This document shows positions 54,434-63,201 of a DNA stretch of 64,000 nucleotides, in pieces. The translations under genes and the position numbers were made by a program. The DNA is from Bradyrhizobium sp. CCBAU 051011. GTDB lineage: Bacteria; Pseudomonadota; Alphaproteobacteria; Rhizobiales; Xanthobacteraceae. Numbering within the stretch: position 1 is the first letter of the stretch; each line of letters starts with the position of its first letter. Where the stretch lies: the NCBI RefSeq assembly GCF_009930815.1, contig NZ_CP022222.1:7978501-8042500 (forward strand), read 5' to 3'. The notes under the pieces are model-generated. The model was not told where the DNA came from. It saw only the letters and a list, made by a program, of their open reading frames with translations, and made no database searches.

Positions 54434-55557
54434 AAGCGCTGCGGCGAAGTGAATCAGTGAGCTGAAAGGGCAAGAGAAACGGGGCAAAATGTGCTCTGGT
54501 CGGGCCAATGACGCCGCCCGATCTCAACCTCCCGAATGACGTAGAGATGTTGAAAGCCATGGTGCTTGCCATGGCCGAGAAGGCGGCCCGCGCCGATGCT
54601 CTGGAGAGCGAAGTCGCCGATCTCAGGGCGCGCAACGCCGATGCCGATGCGCGCATCGAGCGGCTGACGCAGATCCTGAAGGCCTTCGACCGCGCCCGGT
54701 TCGGCCGACGATCGGAAAAGCTCGGCTCTGTGAACGGCGACGATGAACAGCGGGCCTTTGTCTTCGAGGAGATCGAGACCGGCATCGCCGCGATCAAGGC
54801 CCAGGTCAGCAAGGGCCGTGAGCAAGCGGAAGGCAAGCGTGCACCGCGCCGGCGCAAGGGCTTTGCACCCCATCTGGAACGGATCGAAACCGTCATTGAG
54901 CCGGAAGAGCTGGCTAAGCATGCCGGCAAGCAGAAGGTGCTGATCGGCGAGGACGTGTCGGAGCGCCTGGATGTGGTGCCAGCGAAGTTCCGTGTGATCG
55001 TCACGCGCCGTCCCAAGTATGCCTTCAAGAACGCGGACGGCGTAATCCAGGCGCCGGCCCCGGCCCATATCATTGAAGGAGGCATTCCGACGGAAGCGCT
55101 TCTGGCCCAGATCGCCGTCTCCAAATATGCCGATGGCCAGCCGCTCTACCGGCAGGAGGCCATCTACGCCCGCGACAAGGTCGGGCTCGACCGCCAGCTG
55201 ATGGCGCAATGGATGGGCAAGCTCGGCTTCGAGCTGGAGATCGTAGCCGACTACATCTTCAGCGAGGTCAAGAAGGCCGAACGGGTCTTTGCCGACGAAA
55301 CCACCTTGCCGACACTCGCTCCGGGCTCCGGATCGGCGAAGACGGCCTACTTATGGGCCTATGCCAGAGATGACCGAACCTTTGGCCGCAGCGGTCCCCC
55401 GATGGTGGCTTATCGCTTCGAAGACAGCCGCTCCGGCGAATGCGCGGTCCGGCATCTCAATGGTTATCGCGGCATCCTGCAGGTGGATGGCTATGCCGCC
55501 TATAACAAGTTGGCGCGACCCGATCGCGGCAATGATGGCATCACCTTGGCTGGCTGC

Positions 55558-57569
55558 CGAGTAGGCGGGGATGTTGCCATCCCCGCCCCTCACAGACCCG
55601 GACGAGCGGATTACCCGCATCCGGTTCTTCACGCGTAAGCTTCGCTCACGGAGCGGCATATTGGTGGACGATCTTGGCTGGCGGCAGCGGATGTCGCGCG
55701 AGCATGGCCCGGAAGCGTGACCACGGCAGATTGCTGTGGCGGCCACGCCGTGCGAGCCATTTCTTCCATATCCGCGTGAGCTGGTGGTGATACCATCTAA
55801 TCCGTCGGCCGTTTCCGGAGATGCCGTAGTAGGCGCAGTGCCCCCGGATCACCCGTGACAGATGGGCGTGCTGTTCCCGGAACGGACGATGCAGGTTGAG
55901 CCGACACCATTCCGTCACGGAAGCCAGCGCGCGAGCATAACGGTCTTTTGCCGTTATCTGCCGGACCACATTCTTACCCTTCCGCGATTGACCCCACACA
56001 TGGGTGAAGCCAAGGAAGTTAAATGTGGTCCCCGCCGTCGCAGGATGACGCCCATCAGGGCGTTTGAACCGGAAGTCTACGAAGCGGGTCTTGGTCGGAT
56101 GGAGTTGAAGTCCGTACCGACTGAGCCGCTTACCCATCACATTCAGCAATCGCTTGCCGGACAGATGGTCCTCGAAGGCGATCACCGCGTCATCAGCGTA
56201 TCGAACCAGAAGGCACCGCCCCTTGAGCCGCGGTCGTGCCACCTGCTCGAACCATTCATCCAGCACGTAGTGCAGGTAGATGTTTGCAAGCAGTGGCGAG
56301 ATCACGCCGCCTTGGGGCGTTCCACCAGTCGTGCGGCGCAGGACGCCCTTTTCGAGCACCCCCGCCTTCAGCCATTTGTCGATCATCCTCCGGACGACGC
56401 CGTCCGTGACTCGCTGATCGAGGAATCGGCGCAGGTGCGCGTGGTCGATGGTGTCGAAGTATTTCGAGATATCGACGTCCACCACCCAGCGCAGCCCTTG
56501 CTCCATGAACCCATTACGTAGCGCGTGCAGGGCCTCATGGGCCGACCGTCCCGGTCGGAAGCCGTACGAGCACGGCAAGAAGTCCGTCTCGTAGATCGGC
56601 TCCAGCAGCAGGAGAATCGCCCGCTGCGCCACCTTGTCTTCCAATGTCGGGATACCCAGTGGCCGTTCGGTGCCATCTGCTTTCGGGATATAGTGCCGTC
56701 GCACCGGCGGCGCGACGTATCGGCCGGATTTGATGCGCGCCAGGAGATCATCAAGATTGACCTCCAGGTTCGCCTCATAATCGGTCGCCGTCATGCCGTC
56801 GATGCCGGGCGCGCCATCCTTGCGCGTCAGGCGATAGGCTTCGAGCATCCATTCACGGTCGATCAGGTGATGCAGCGAGGTCAGCACCCGCTCGGGATGT
56901 TTCCTCGCCAGATCGGCTATCCATTGTCGTTTCGTGGACAGGTTTGCAGGACTCAGCGTTCCCTCCCGTGTTTCTCGTCAATGGTCTTAACGCGTGGCGA
57001 CTCCCTTCCCTCCAGTGGGTCCCGGTAAGCCCAGTTCCCCGCCTTCCTCAGTACTACGAAGCCGCTACGACTTCCCGCTGCGCATGTCCGTCAGCTTATG
57101 TCTTCGCCTCCGGATTCCACATGCCTTGGTGTTTCGTGTTCGCATGCGCGCTCCCGATGCCCGCCAAGTCGGGACACCAGGCCTGGAGCGTTGTTGAGGC
57201 CGGTGCTCCGCGCCAGCTTTCCATGTGGACACCAACGGGATCTCTCAGGTTTCCTGGTGACCCATCCCGCACCTTTGCCCTGCTCGGAGACCCCGGCCGA
57301 ACCGATGAGCCTGGCCATAGCGGCTTTCCCGGTGCTGCCCCCGGACCCAACACGGCGAAGGCTTCAGCACGACCATGATTTCGAGGCTTGCCACAGGGCT
57401 TTGGTACCCGCTGTCTACGCTTCACGAGCGACGTTGCCGTCACCCATGCAAGACTCGCTTCCGGCTGGCGGGCTCCGCCTTTGCCGGGAGGGCGTCGAAC
57501 CCTCTGGGTCACGATGAAAGGTTTCAGATCACATTCTTCCTCCTTTCCAGGACTTATCCTGACGCAAGC
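55558..57569 (-). mobile_element. Group II intron, about 2012 bp, antisense within tnpC
   Basis: Bounds follow from comparison with the uninterrupted tnpC of element 3, with 2 nt ambiguity (shared GC). On the minus strand the intron begins near TTGCGTCAGGATAAGTCC, close to the GUGYG start of group II introns. It ends with a domain V-like hairpin (ACCGGATGCGGGTAATCCGC, TCGTCCGGGT) and a domain VI-like hairpin (GGCGGGGATGGCAACATCCC) followed by CGCCTAC with a possible branch-point A. The encoded maturase is on the same strand. Confidence 0.85.
55646..56887 (-). CDS. ltrA: Group II intron reverse transcriptase/maturase
   Basis: 413 residues from GTG 56887; the frame extends upstream (KRQWIADLARKHPER) and the true start may be earlier. 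RT blocks: DGAPGIDGMTATDYEAN, RPLGIPTLEDKVAQRAILLL, YGFRPGRSAHEAL, WVVDVDISKYFDTIDH, GTPQGGVISPLLANIYLHYV and the active site YADD (230-233), then FNFLGF. A maturase X domain follows (GHCAYYGISGN region). No HNH endonuclease domain is present, so retrohoming would rely on replication forks. It catalyses intron splicing and mobility. Confidence 0.93.
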   Translation of the reverse strand: MLTSLHHLIDREWMLEAYRLTRKDGAPGIDGMTATDYEANLEVNLDDLLARIKSGRYVAPPVRRHYIPKADGTERPLGIPTLEDKVAQRAILLLLEPIYETDFLPCSYGFRPGRSAHEALHALRNGFMEQGLRWVVDVDISKYFDTIDHAHLRRFLDQRVTDGVVRRMIDKWLKAGVLEKGVLRRTTGGTPQGGVISPLLANIYLHYVLDEWFEQVARPRLKGRCLLVRYADDAVIAFEDHLSGKRLLNVMGKRLSRYGLQLHPTKTRFVDFRFKRPDGRHPATAGTTFNFLGFTHVWGQSRKGKNVVRQITAKDRYARALASVTEWCRLNLHRPFREQHAHLSRVIRGHCAYYGISGNGRRIRWYHHQLTRIWKKWLARRGRHSNLPWSRFRAMLARHPLPPAKIVHQYAAP

Positions 57570-58133
57570 TGGTCACACAGCAGACGCAAGTTCTACGAGC
57601 TGCATGTTGCAGGAAGCTCGAGAGTGGCAACGACGACGGTCGAGCGGATGGCAAAGCTCTGGCAGGTCGAGAAGACCGTGCGCGGTCAAAGCCCCGACGC
57701 ACGCGTTGCCGCGCGCCAGCAAGCCTCCGCAGCGGTCGTCGCAGATCTCTTCGACCTCTGGCAGCAGAGCTTGCGGCGGATCTCCGGCAAATCAAAACTG
57801 GCCGAGGCGATCCGCTATGCCGTCTCGCGCCGTGCCATCTTCGAGCGCTTCCTGACCGATGGTCGCATCGAGCTCGACTCCAACATCGTCGAACGCGCCA
57901 TCAGGCCACAAACAATTACGAGAAAGAATAGCCTCTTCGCTGGCAGCGACGGCGGCGGGCGAACCTGGGCGACCATCGCAACGCTGCTGCAGACAGCGAA
58001 GATGAACAACGTCGATCCGTTCGCCTGGCTCACCCTCACGCTTCAGCGTATCGCCAACGGCTGGCCGAGCAGCGAAATCGACGCGCTTATGCCATGGAAC
58101 CACGCCGCCTGACGGCCTCAGCTTGCCGCTTAC

Positions 58134-58473
58134 TATCGATCAGCTCCTCGATGCCGTGAAACTGCCGAGAGTACCTCCTTCGAGAGCTAGGGCGCTGGCG
58201 GAGTTCATGTCTAGGACCGTCCGGGCGCTCCCTATTCGCTGGCACGTCAGGTCCCACTCCCGTGCGACTTGCTCGGAGCCAGAAGCATTCGCAGAAGACG
58301 CCTCCACGCCCGGCAAGATCATCCCGGAATGTTGGCGAAATCATCTCGGACGGCGCAGGCCGCAGCGCGTCGGTACACGCGCGCGAGATCGTCGGAATTC
58401 GCAGTTTCGCTGCCATGGGATGTTGGGCGCTTCGAAACGAAGAACTCGGGGACTCCCAGCCCAAGCGCGTACT
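58134..58473. other. Unassigned stretch beyond IS66 element 4
   Basis: Removing element 4 joins a minus-strand frame ending QFHGIEELID at 58140 to IASKCCDDRIFIQELGRRGG at 53617 and leftwards, so the IS probably cut an open frame. The product is not recognised. Confidence 0.35.
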
Positions 58474-61095
58474 TCAGTCGCTTTGAGGGTGATAGATGAG
58501 ATAAACGACGTGGCCGGATCCCAAGATCGCGTTACTTTGCCTGCTCCTCAACTCGGCCGTGTAGAGCTCACCGTTTATGGTGAACTGTATGCGCCGGTTC
58601 TGCGGGGTCGGAAGCAGGTTCCACGTGTTCAGTATGTACATCATGCCGCTGTGCGAGACCTCTCGGCCCTGGCCTTGATTGTCCCAGCGGCTGTGGTTCC
58701 AATCGTCGCCGAGAAACGGTCCGATATCCGGTAACTCCGCTCGGCGGCGATAGGCCCCTGATGATCCAGGAGACGACGAGCCGGCGCCCCGCACCGGCTG
58801 AGCATGGTCACGCAACTCGGACCGTGTGATTGGATTGAGCTCAACCAGTGATTCAACACTGCCATAAACGTCTGAGGGAGCGCTGGCTGACGCCGGCTCG
58901 CGGAGCGGCTGACGCGATCTCCGGACTTCACTCATCTGGCTAGCGCGCGGATGATGGATGAGTTGAACGTCCCTGCGTCCTCCCGGTCCCAACGTGGCCG
59001 AGTAAAGCTGACTCTCGATGGTGAACTGTGTTGGGCCGAACTGATTCGGCAAGAGGCCGGCGTTACCGAGTATGTCGATCAGGGTGTCCGAGGCAGGTTG
59101 GGAACGGTGGCGCCAGTTGTCGACCATATGTCCGATTTCCGGTAGCTCTTGAGGGGGCAATGATGGCCCGATGAACGACGGGGGTCTGGCGATACCACGC
59201 GCCGGCGCAGAGTGCGCATAGTCAAACTCAGACGCTGTGGGCGCATTCGGATCAGGCACTGGCTCAAGGCCGCCGTAGATATTTGACGCCGCAGCCCTGG
59301 CAGACGACCATGGCTCGCGTTGTTGCACCTGTTCACTAAGCCAGTCCCAATAGCTGGGCTGCGAGCCACGATACGGCGTGGACGACGTCGGAGTGGGTTC
59401 TTGCATCTGCTCTCTAAACCAATCCCAAGCTCCCGTGCTCGGGGTAGCCGGGGTTGCCGGAAGCTCCTGATACGAGCTGGGCTGCAGTCCACAATGTGGT
59501 GTGGACGATGGAGTGGGTTCTTGCATCGCTTCCCTAAACCAATCCCACGCTCCCGCGCTCGGGGTAGCCGGGGTTGCCGGAAGCTCCTGATACGAGCTGG
59601 GCTGCAGTCCACGATGTGGTGTGGACGATGGAGTGGGTTCTTGCATCGCTTCCCTAAACCAATCCCACGCTCCCTCGCTCGGAGTAGCGGGCGTTGCCGG
59701 AAGCTCCTGAAGCGAGCTCGGCTGCGGAGCGCCTTGCCCGGCGAGCGAGCCCGCTTGTCCTGGTGGACCCAACCCCAGCGCTCGGTTCGCCTCGACAGCT
59801 TGTTGATATTGCCAGAGCCTTGGCAACGCCGTCCTGAGAAGATTCCGCAAGCGAACGTCATCGCCCGCAAACTCGTCGGCCTCGGCACGTAAAGCCTCTA
59901 GATTCTCAACCCGACCCGTGATTGAGGGCTTCTGTGCTGTCTGAAGCCAGGCGCTGAACTGGCGAAGTGCCCAAAGGTTCACGCCGATTTTCGGGGCCAC
60001 CTCGTTGAATCTGAGAAAAAGCGCCTCGTCATCCGCGCTGGCGGAAACTTCCTGTGGCGGGAACGGCTGCGGCGCGTTGGCGCGTTGTCGGTAGTCCTGA
60101 AGAAGATTCCACGCGCGTGGAAACTCTCTAAGATACGAGCCCTTCCCAGAGTTAATATAGCGGTCTCGCTCCTCGGAGCCAGCCTGAGTAATACTCACCC
60201 CGCGCTTGTTGAGCCACCTACCGAAGCTGTTAAGAGCCCTACGGTACTCCTGCATGGTCACCTCCGCAAAGCCGCGCTTACCGCCTTCGTCACACGCAGC
60301 GTTGATGAGCGCCTCGTCCTCGGGGACGAGAGCCTCGACCCGCCGGCCGCCCCGCGGCAATGTCATCACCGACGCTCCAACTGCGGTGACGGGAGCCTCA
60401 ACCGGCCGGCCCCCTCGCGTCAATGTTGTCACCGGCGCCCCGACTGCGAATTGCTCGAGCCTTGTCAACGCTGCCTCGATACGAGCGCCCAAGCCAACAT
60501 CATTGGCCGCAAACTCGCTCCCCTCGGCACGCAATGCCTGAAGATTCTCTAGTCGGCTGCTGATTGGTGGCTTCTGCTTCGCCTGACTCCAGGCGCTGAA
60601 GTTGCGCAGCACCTCTAGATCCCTTCGGATGGTGCGATCGCTTGGTCCGCTTTTCTTGGCTTCCTCGCGGATCGTGCCATCCCTGGCTCGGCTTTTCTTT
60701 GATGCCTCGCGGAATCTAGAAAAAAGCTCCTCGTCCGGGCCAGCGTTCTCGCGGCTTCGCTTGGACGGCACTTCAGTCGAATGGCCGAAGGGAGTATGGG
60801 CTATGTCTAGGCTTTGGCGCGTTCTGCTGAATGCGTGGTCCTGAATGGGCGGCACCTGCATCAAATCGCCGACATCAGTGCGCCGAATCGCTTCACCTCG
60901 GTCTGCGGTTTGCCCATCAGGCGAACCCGCTTCTGCGGAGTTCTCATAAAACGCACTGTGTTGCAGCTCGCTCAGCTGCTGCTCAAACATCGCTTGCTGG
61001 CTCGTATTGCCCGGTTCTTGCTCCTGCTGCTGCAGCGGGGCGTTGTACGCCTGAAACTCACCAGGGCTGAATGGGTTGATGTTGTTGCGGTCCAC
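58474..61095 (-). CDS. Candidate type III effector, 873 residues, repeat-rich
   Basis: Start GTG 61095 (VDRNNINPFSPGEFQ), behind an AAGGA-like site. Order: N-terminus with MFEQQLSELQ; helical modules resembling tyrosine-recombinase core-binding domains (TIRRDLEVLRNFSAWSQAKQ, MQEYRRALNSFGRWLNKRGV, LWALRQFSAWLQTAQKPSIT) without a catalytic domain; proline-rich 40-residue repeats (QELPATPATPS-GAWDWFRE); then two C-terminal modules (SDTLIDILGNAGLLPNQFGP, FTIESQLYSATLGPGGRRDV and MMYILNTWNLLPTPQNRRIQ, FTINGELYTAELRSR). A tts box lies upstream. Paralogue of the 744-residue protein. Function unknown. Confidence 0.7.
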   Translation of the reverse strand: MDRNNINPFSPGEFQAYNAPLQQQEQEPGNTSQQAMFEQQLSELQHSAFYENSAEAGSPDGQTADRGEAIRRTDVGDLMQVPPIQDHAFSRTRQSLDIAHTPFGHSTEVPSKRSRENAGPDEELFSRFREASKKSRARDGTIREEAKKSGPSDRTIRRDLEVLRNFSAWSQAKQKPPISSRLENLQALRAEGSEFAANDVGLGARIEAALTRLEQFAVGAPVTTLTRGGRPVEAPVTAVGASVMTLPRGGRRVEALVPEDEALINAACDEGGKRGFAEVTMQEYRRALNSFGRWLNKRGVSITQAGSEERDRYINSGKGSYLREFPRAWNLLQDYRQRANAPQPFPPQEVSASADDEALFLRFNEVAPKIGVNLWALRQFSAWLQTAQKPSITGRVENLEALRAEADEFAGDDVRLRNLLRTALPRLWQYQQAVEANRALGLGPPGQAGSLAGQGAPQPSSLQELPATPATPSEGAWDWFREAMQEPTPSSTPHRGLQPSSYQELPATPATPSAGAWDWFREAMQEPTPSSTPHCGLQPSSYQELPATPATPSTGAWDWFREQMQEPTPTSSTPYRGSQPSYWDWLSEQVQQREPWSSARAAASNIYGGLEPVPDPNAPTASEFDYAHSAPARGIARPPSFIGPSLPPQELPEIGHMVDNWRHRSQPASDTLIDILGNAGLLPNQFGPTQFTIESQLYSATLGPGGRRDVQLIHHPRASQMSEVRRSRQPLREPASASAPSDVYGSVESLVELNPITRSELRDHAQPVRGAGSSSPGSSGAYRRRAELPDIGPFLGDDWNHSRWDNQGQGREVSHSGMMYILNTWNLLPTPQNRRIQFTINGELYTAELRSRQSNAILGSGHVVYLIYHPQSD
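59401..59760 (-). repeat. 120-bp tandem repeats inside the effector gene
   Basis: Units starting TTGCATC(G/T)(C/G)(C/T) at 59401, 59521 and 59641 recur every 120 bp with few differences, encoding the QELPATPATPS-GAWDWFRE repeat. The related gene at 32.6-32.9 kb has a 123-bp unit. Copy number could change by recombination. Confidence 0.8.
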
Positions 61096-61689
61096 TCTAA
61101 TCGTCCTTGAGAATGTCGATTGTGCGCAAATCCGCCAGCTCAGCTCGGACGTGTGCCCGGCTCAAGGCGAGGGAGGCTTCAACAGCAAATCTCGTTGTCC
61201 AATCGAAAACAGCAACAACAAGAAACTGGCGCAGCTCCAAGCCGCGATCCTCCGATTACATCGAGCCCATCCCGACTACCGCGCTGCCGCGCTGCCGCGT
61301 TCATTCCATTTGCGCTCGCTAGGCGGCCTCGCCCTTGAGAATCCAGTTCTCATTTTAGGATGCTTAGCTTTCTAAAAGCTGACGAGTTCTCAGGATGATT
61401 CAATTGTGTGGTTCTGCTTCGTCTCTACTGAAGAGCCGTGACACGTAAGGCATAACGGTTTACCCGCGACGAGCCAATCCTACGCGCCGATGGGCCAATG
61501 CGCGATTATCTCGCCTGGCGACATATCTATGACGGGAGCTCGCTTCATCGATCAAGCTCCGTCACCAATGGGCGCACCAAGTCAGTGTTACGTCCTTGGA
61601 CGCAGCATCGGCGCATCTTTAGCGCGCCGATGCTGATGACGGCTTTGGGCAAAACTGGCTGGTATCACTCGGTCCGAACCATCCAGGCG
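61096..61689. other. Promoter-side region of the 873-residue effector
   Basis: Holds a tts box at 61349-61385. Short plus-strand frames (for example 61076-61375, 61498-61842) are not recognised. Confidence 0.45.
61349..61385 (-). promoter_or_regulatory. tts box upstream of the 873-residue effector
   Basis: Read leftward from 61385: TCGTCAGCTTTTAGAAAGCT, then AAGCATCCTAAAATGAG. Both arms and the CCTA match the other boxes. It lies about 255 bp before the GTG start. Confidence 0.78.
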
Positions 61690-62084
61690 AGCACACTGCC
61701 AACAGATGGACCTGTATTGCTCCGATATATTGCAGAGAGAGAGAGTGGGTGCCTGGAGGACGCGCTCGCCCACCGGACTCGCCTGTGTTATTGCACGGTG
61801 ACCTTCCGATATCGGAATCAATACCGATCTATCTACGACTGAGGAGGCAGCGTCTTGAATCGAAGGCACCCCACCTGAACAAAAGTCTACTGAAACTGGC
61901 TCTGCTCACCGATAGTTGCCGGCTGACAGAGCCCGGACAGACCTTCGGCAGGGTTCAGAGAGATCGGCATAGCGCCTAGAATGATCGAAGGTGTCATTGG
62001 TTTGGCGCCGATGAAACATCGGCCGTTGTTAAGATTGATGGTCAATACCGTAAAGAGGCCAGCTGACCGCAAGCTGACGACCAC
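61690..62084 (-). pseudogene. nolB: Decayed nolB copy
   Basis: The frame from 62084 gives AKPMTPSIILGAMPISLNPA, EGLSGLCQPATIGEQSQFQ and a stop. The next frame resumes with DAASSVVDRSVLI and QASPVGERVLQAPTLSLCN, matching the intact NolB (DAASSVTDG, QASPPGERVLQALSS). Similarity fades near 61690 and the C-terminal half is missing. It lies divergent to the intact rhcC1. Confidence 0.85.
62044..62080 (-). promoter_or_regulatory. tts box retained before the decayed nolB copy
   Basis: Read leftward from 62080: TCGTCAGCTTGCGGTCAGCT, then GGCCTCTTTACGG, nearly the same as the box before the intact nolB at 51518-51554. It lies in the divergent region 5' of rhcC1. Confidence 0.6.
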
Positions 62085-62173
62085 GCGAGCTATAAGGCCA
62101 TTTTAGAGATCACGCTCGGCTTCCAATTTGGGCGAAGTCTTAATACTTGTTCTCAGGACTAAAGGACTTGGGA

Positions 62174-62872
62174 ATGCTAAGCCGACGCACCATCCTGAAC
62201 ATTTTGAACCGATTTGCGTGCGCAGGAGTTTTCCTTTGCACCGGCGCACTCACGGCTTTTGGGGCTCAGCTCTCGCTGCCTTCGGCACCTTATAGCTACA
62301 CTGTTCTGGATCAGGACCTGTCTGCCGCACTGCTGGAATTCGGTAACAACCTCAATATCAGAGTAAACGTAAGCGGCGAAGTGAAGGGTCGGATTCGCGG
62401 ACGCATGCCAGATCTGCCACCGCGCGAGTTCCTCGATCGGTTGACCAATCTCTACAATCTTCAATGGTACTACGATGGGCTCGTGCTGTATGTATCTGCT
62501 GCAAGCGAGGCGCAAAGTCGTCTGCTTGTATTGAAGCCGATCAGCTTCGATGCATTCAAAGCGGCCCTCGATGCACTCGACATCTCCGACGAGCGCTATC
62601 TTGTGAGACCGGCACCAGGAGATGGCCTCGTCCTGGTTTCTGGTCCACCACGTTTCATCGCGCTCTTGGATCAGACGCTTAACGGCCTTGTGGCGGAGGC
62701 GCAGGCGCGGCCGCACGCTGCTATCGAAAAGCAGCCGCGGGAATCGGTGCTGAAGTTATTTCGTGGCTCCTCAACCACGGTCGTTCGCGATGGACGACCG
62801 GAAGCCCCCTATTCTTCCGACGCGCCGCGTCAGGACAGCGTCGTGCGCGAGCCTGCGCCAGGCCAGAGATGA
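62174..62872 (+). CDS. rhcC1: RhcC1/NolW: secretin N-terminal component, intact copy
   Basis: 232-residue protein from ATG 62174 (MLSRRTILNILNRF), preceded by AAAGGA; the in-frame start at 62147 is less likely. Signal peptide ending near TAFGAQ (about 35). The N0/N1 domains of a T3SS secretin follow: YTVLDQDLSAALLEFGNNLN, RMPDLPPREFLDRLTNLYNL, QWYYDGLVLYVSAASEAQSR and LVLVSGPPRFIALLDQTLNG. No secretin pore domain is present, since in rhizobia this lies in RhcC2. The gene is the only intact rhcC1 in the window. Confidence 0.92.
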   Translation: MLSRRTILNILNRFACAGVFLCTGALTAFGAQLSLPSAPYSYTVLDQDLSAALLEFGNNLNIRVNVSGEVKGRIRGRMPDLPPREFLDRLTNLYNLQWYYDGLVLYVSAASEAQSRLLVLKPISFDAFKAALDALDISDERYLVRPAPGDGLVLVSGPPRFIALLDQTLNGLVAEAQARPHAAIEKQPRESVLKLFRGSSTTVVRDGRPEAPYSSDAPRQDSVVREPAPGQR

Positions 62873-62946
62873 AATTGAAAATGCGCGGCAGCTTTCGGCG
62901 GAAGTCAGTGCCGTCACCATTGGCTCATTGCGAATCCTTTTGACGC

Positions 62947-62983
62947 TCGTCAGCTTCTCGAAAGCTCACTCTCTTAGCATGAG
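62947..62983 (+). promoter_or_regulatory. tts box upstream of the 249-residue effector
   Basis: TCGTCAGCTTCTCGAAAGCT, then CACTCTCTTAGCATGAG. It is the best box in the window and lies 220 bp before ATG 63202. About 100 bp around it are similar to the region at 31043-31140. Confidence 0.85.
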
Positions 62984-63201
62984 AGAGCGGATGTCTAGAC
63001 GGCGATGCCGCCTATCCATCTTAATAGAGATGCACGTCGGGCACCCGATGCTCGGAATAACGGCAAGCGTGGCTGGCGCCATTTTTGCCGGCAGCTCGGA
63101 GGCTGCACTCCACGAGCCTTCGAAACGGTCCTCTGGAGGTCGCAATGCAAATGGTCTTCGTCGAACTAGGGCCCGAGCCGAACTTTCAAAGGAGGAACAG
63201 G

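Larger units (their letters stand above)
54508..58112 (+). pseudogene. tnpC: IS66 tnpC (element 4) split by antisense group II intron
   Basis: The first part, 54508-55557, gives 350 codons up to NDGITLAGC. The second, 57570-58112, gives 180 codons plus stop starting WSHSRRKFYELHV. Together they equal the 530-residue TnpC of element 3. The intron is in the opposite orientation, so it cannot be spliced from tnpC mRNA and the gene is inactive. Confidence 0.92.
53625..58133 (+). mobile_element. IS66-family element 4 containing a group II intron
   Basis: Ends GTAAGCGGCAAGG at 53625 and inverted GTAAGCGGCAAGC at 58133. TATCGATC flanks both (53617-53624 and 58134-58141). Without the intron it is 2497 bp, the same length as element 3, and its genes have the same products. 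Confidence 0.94.

Noticed and set aside
55351..56521. Plus-strand frames across the intron as part of tnpC
   Set aside because: The maturase on the minus strand has full reverse-transcriptase motifs; the plus frames are its shadows.
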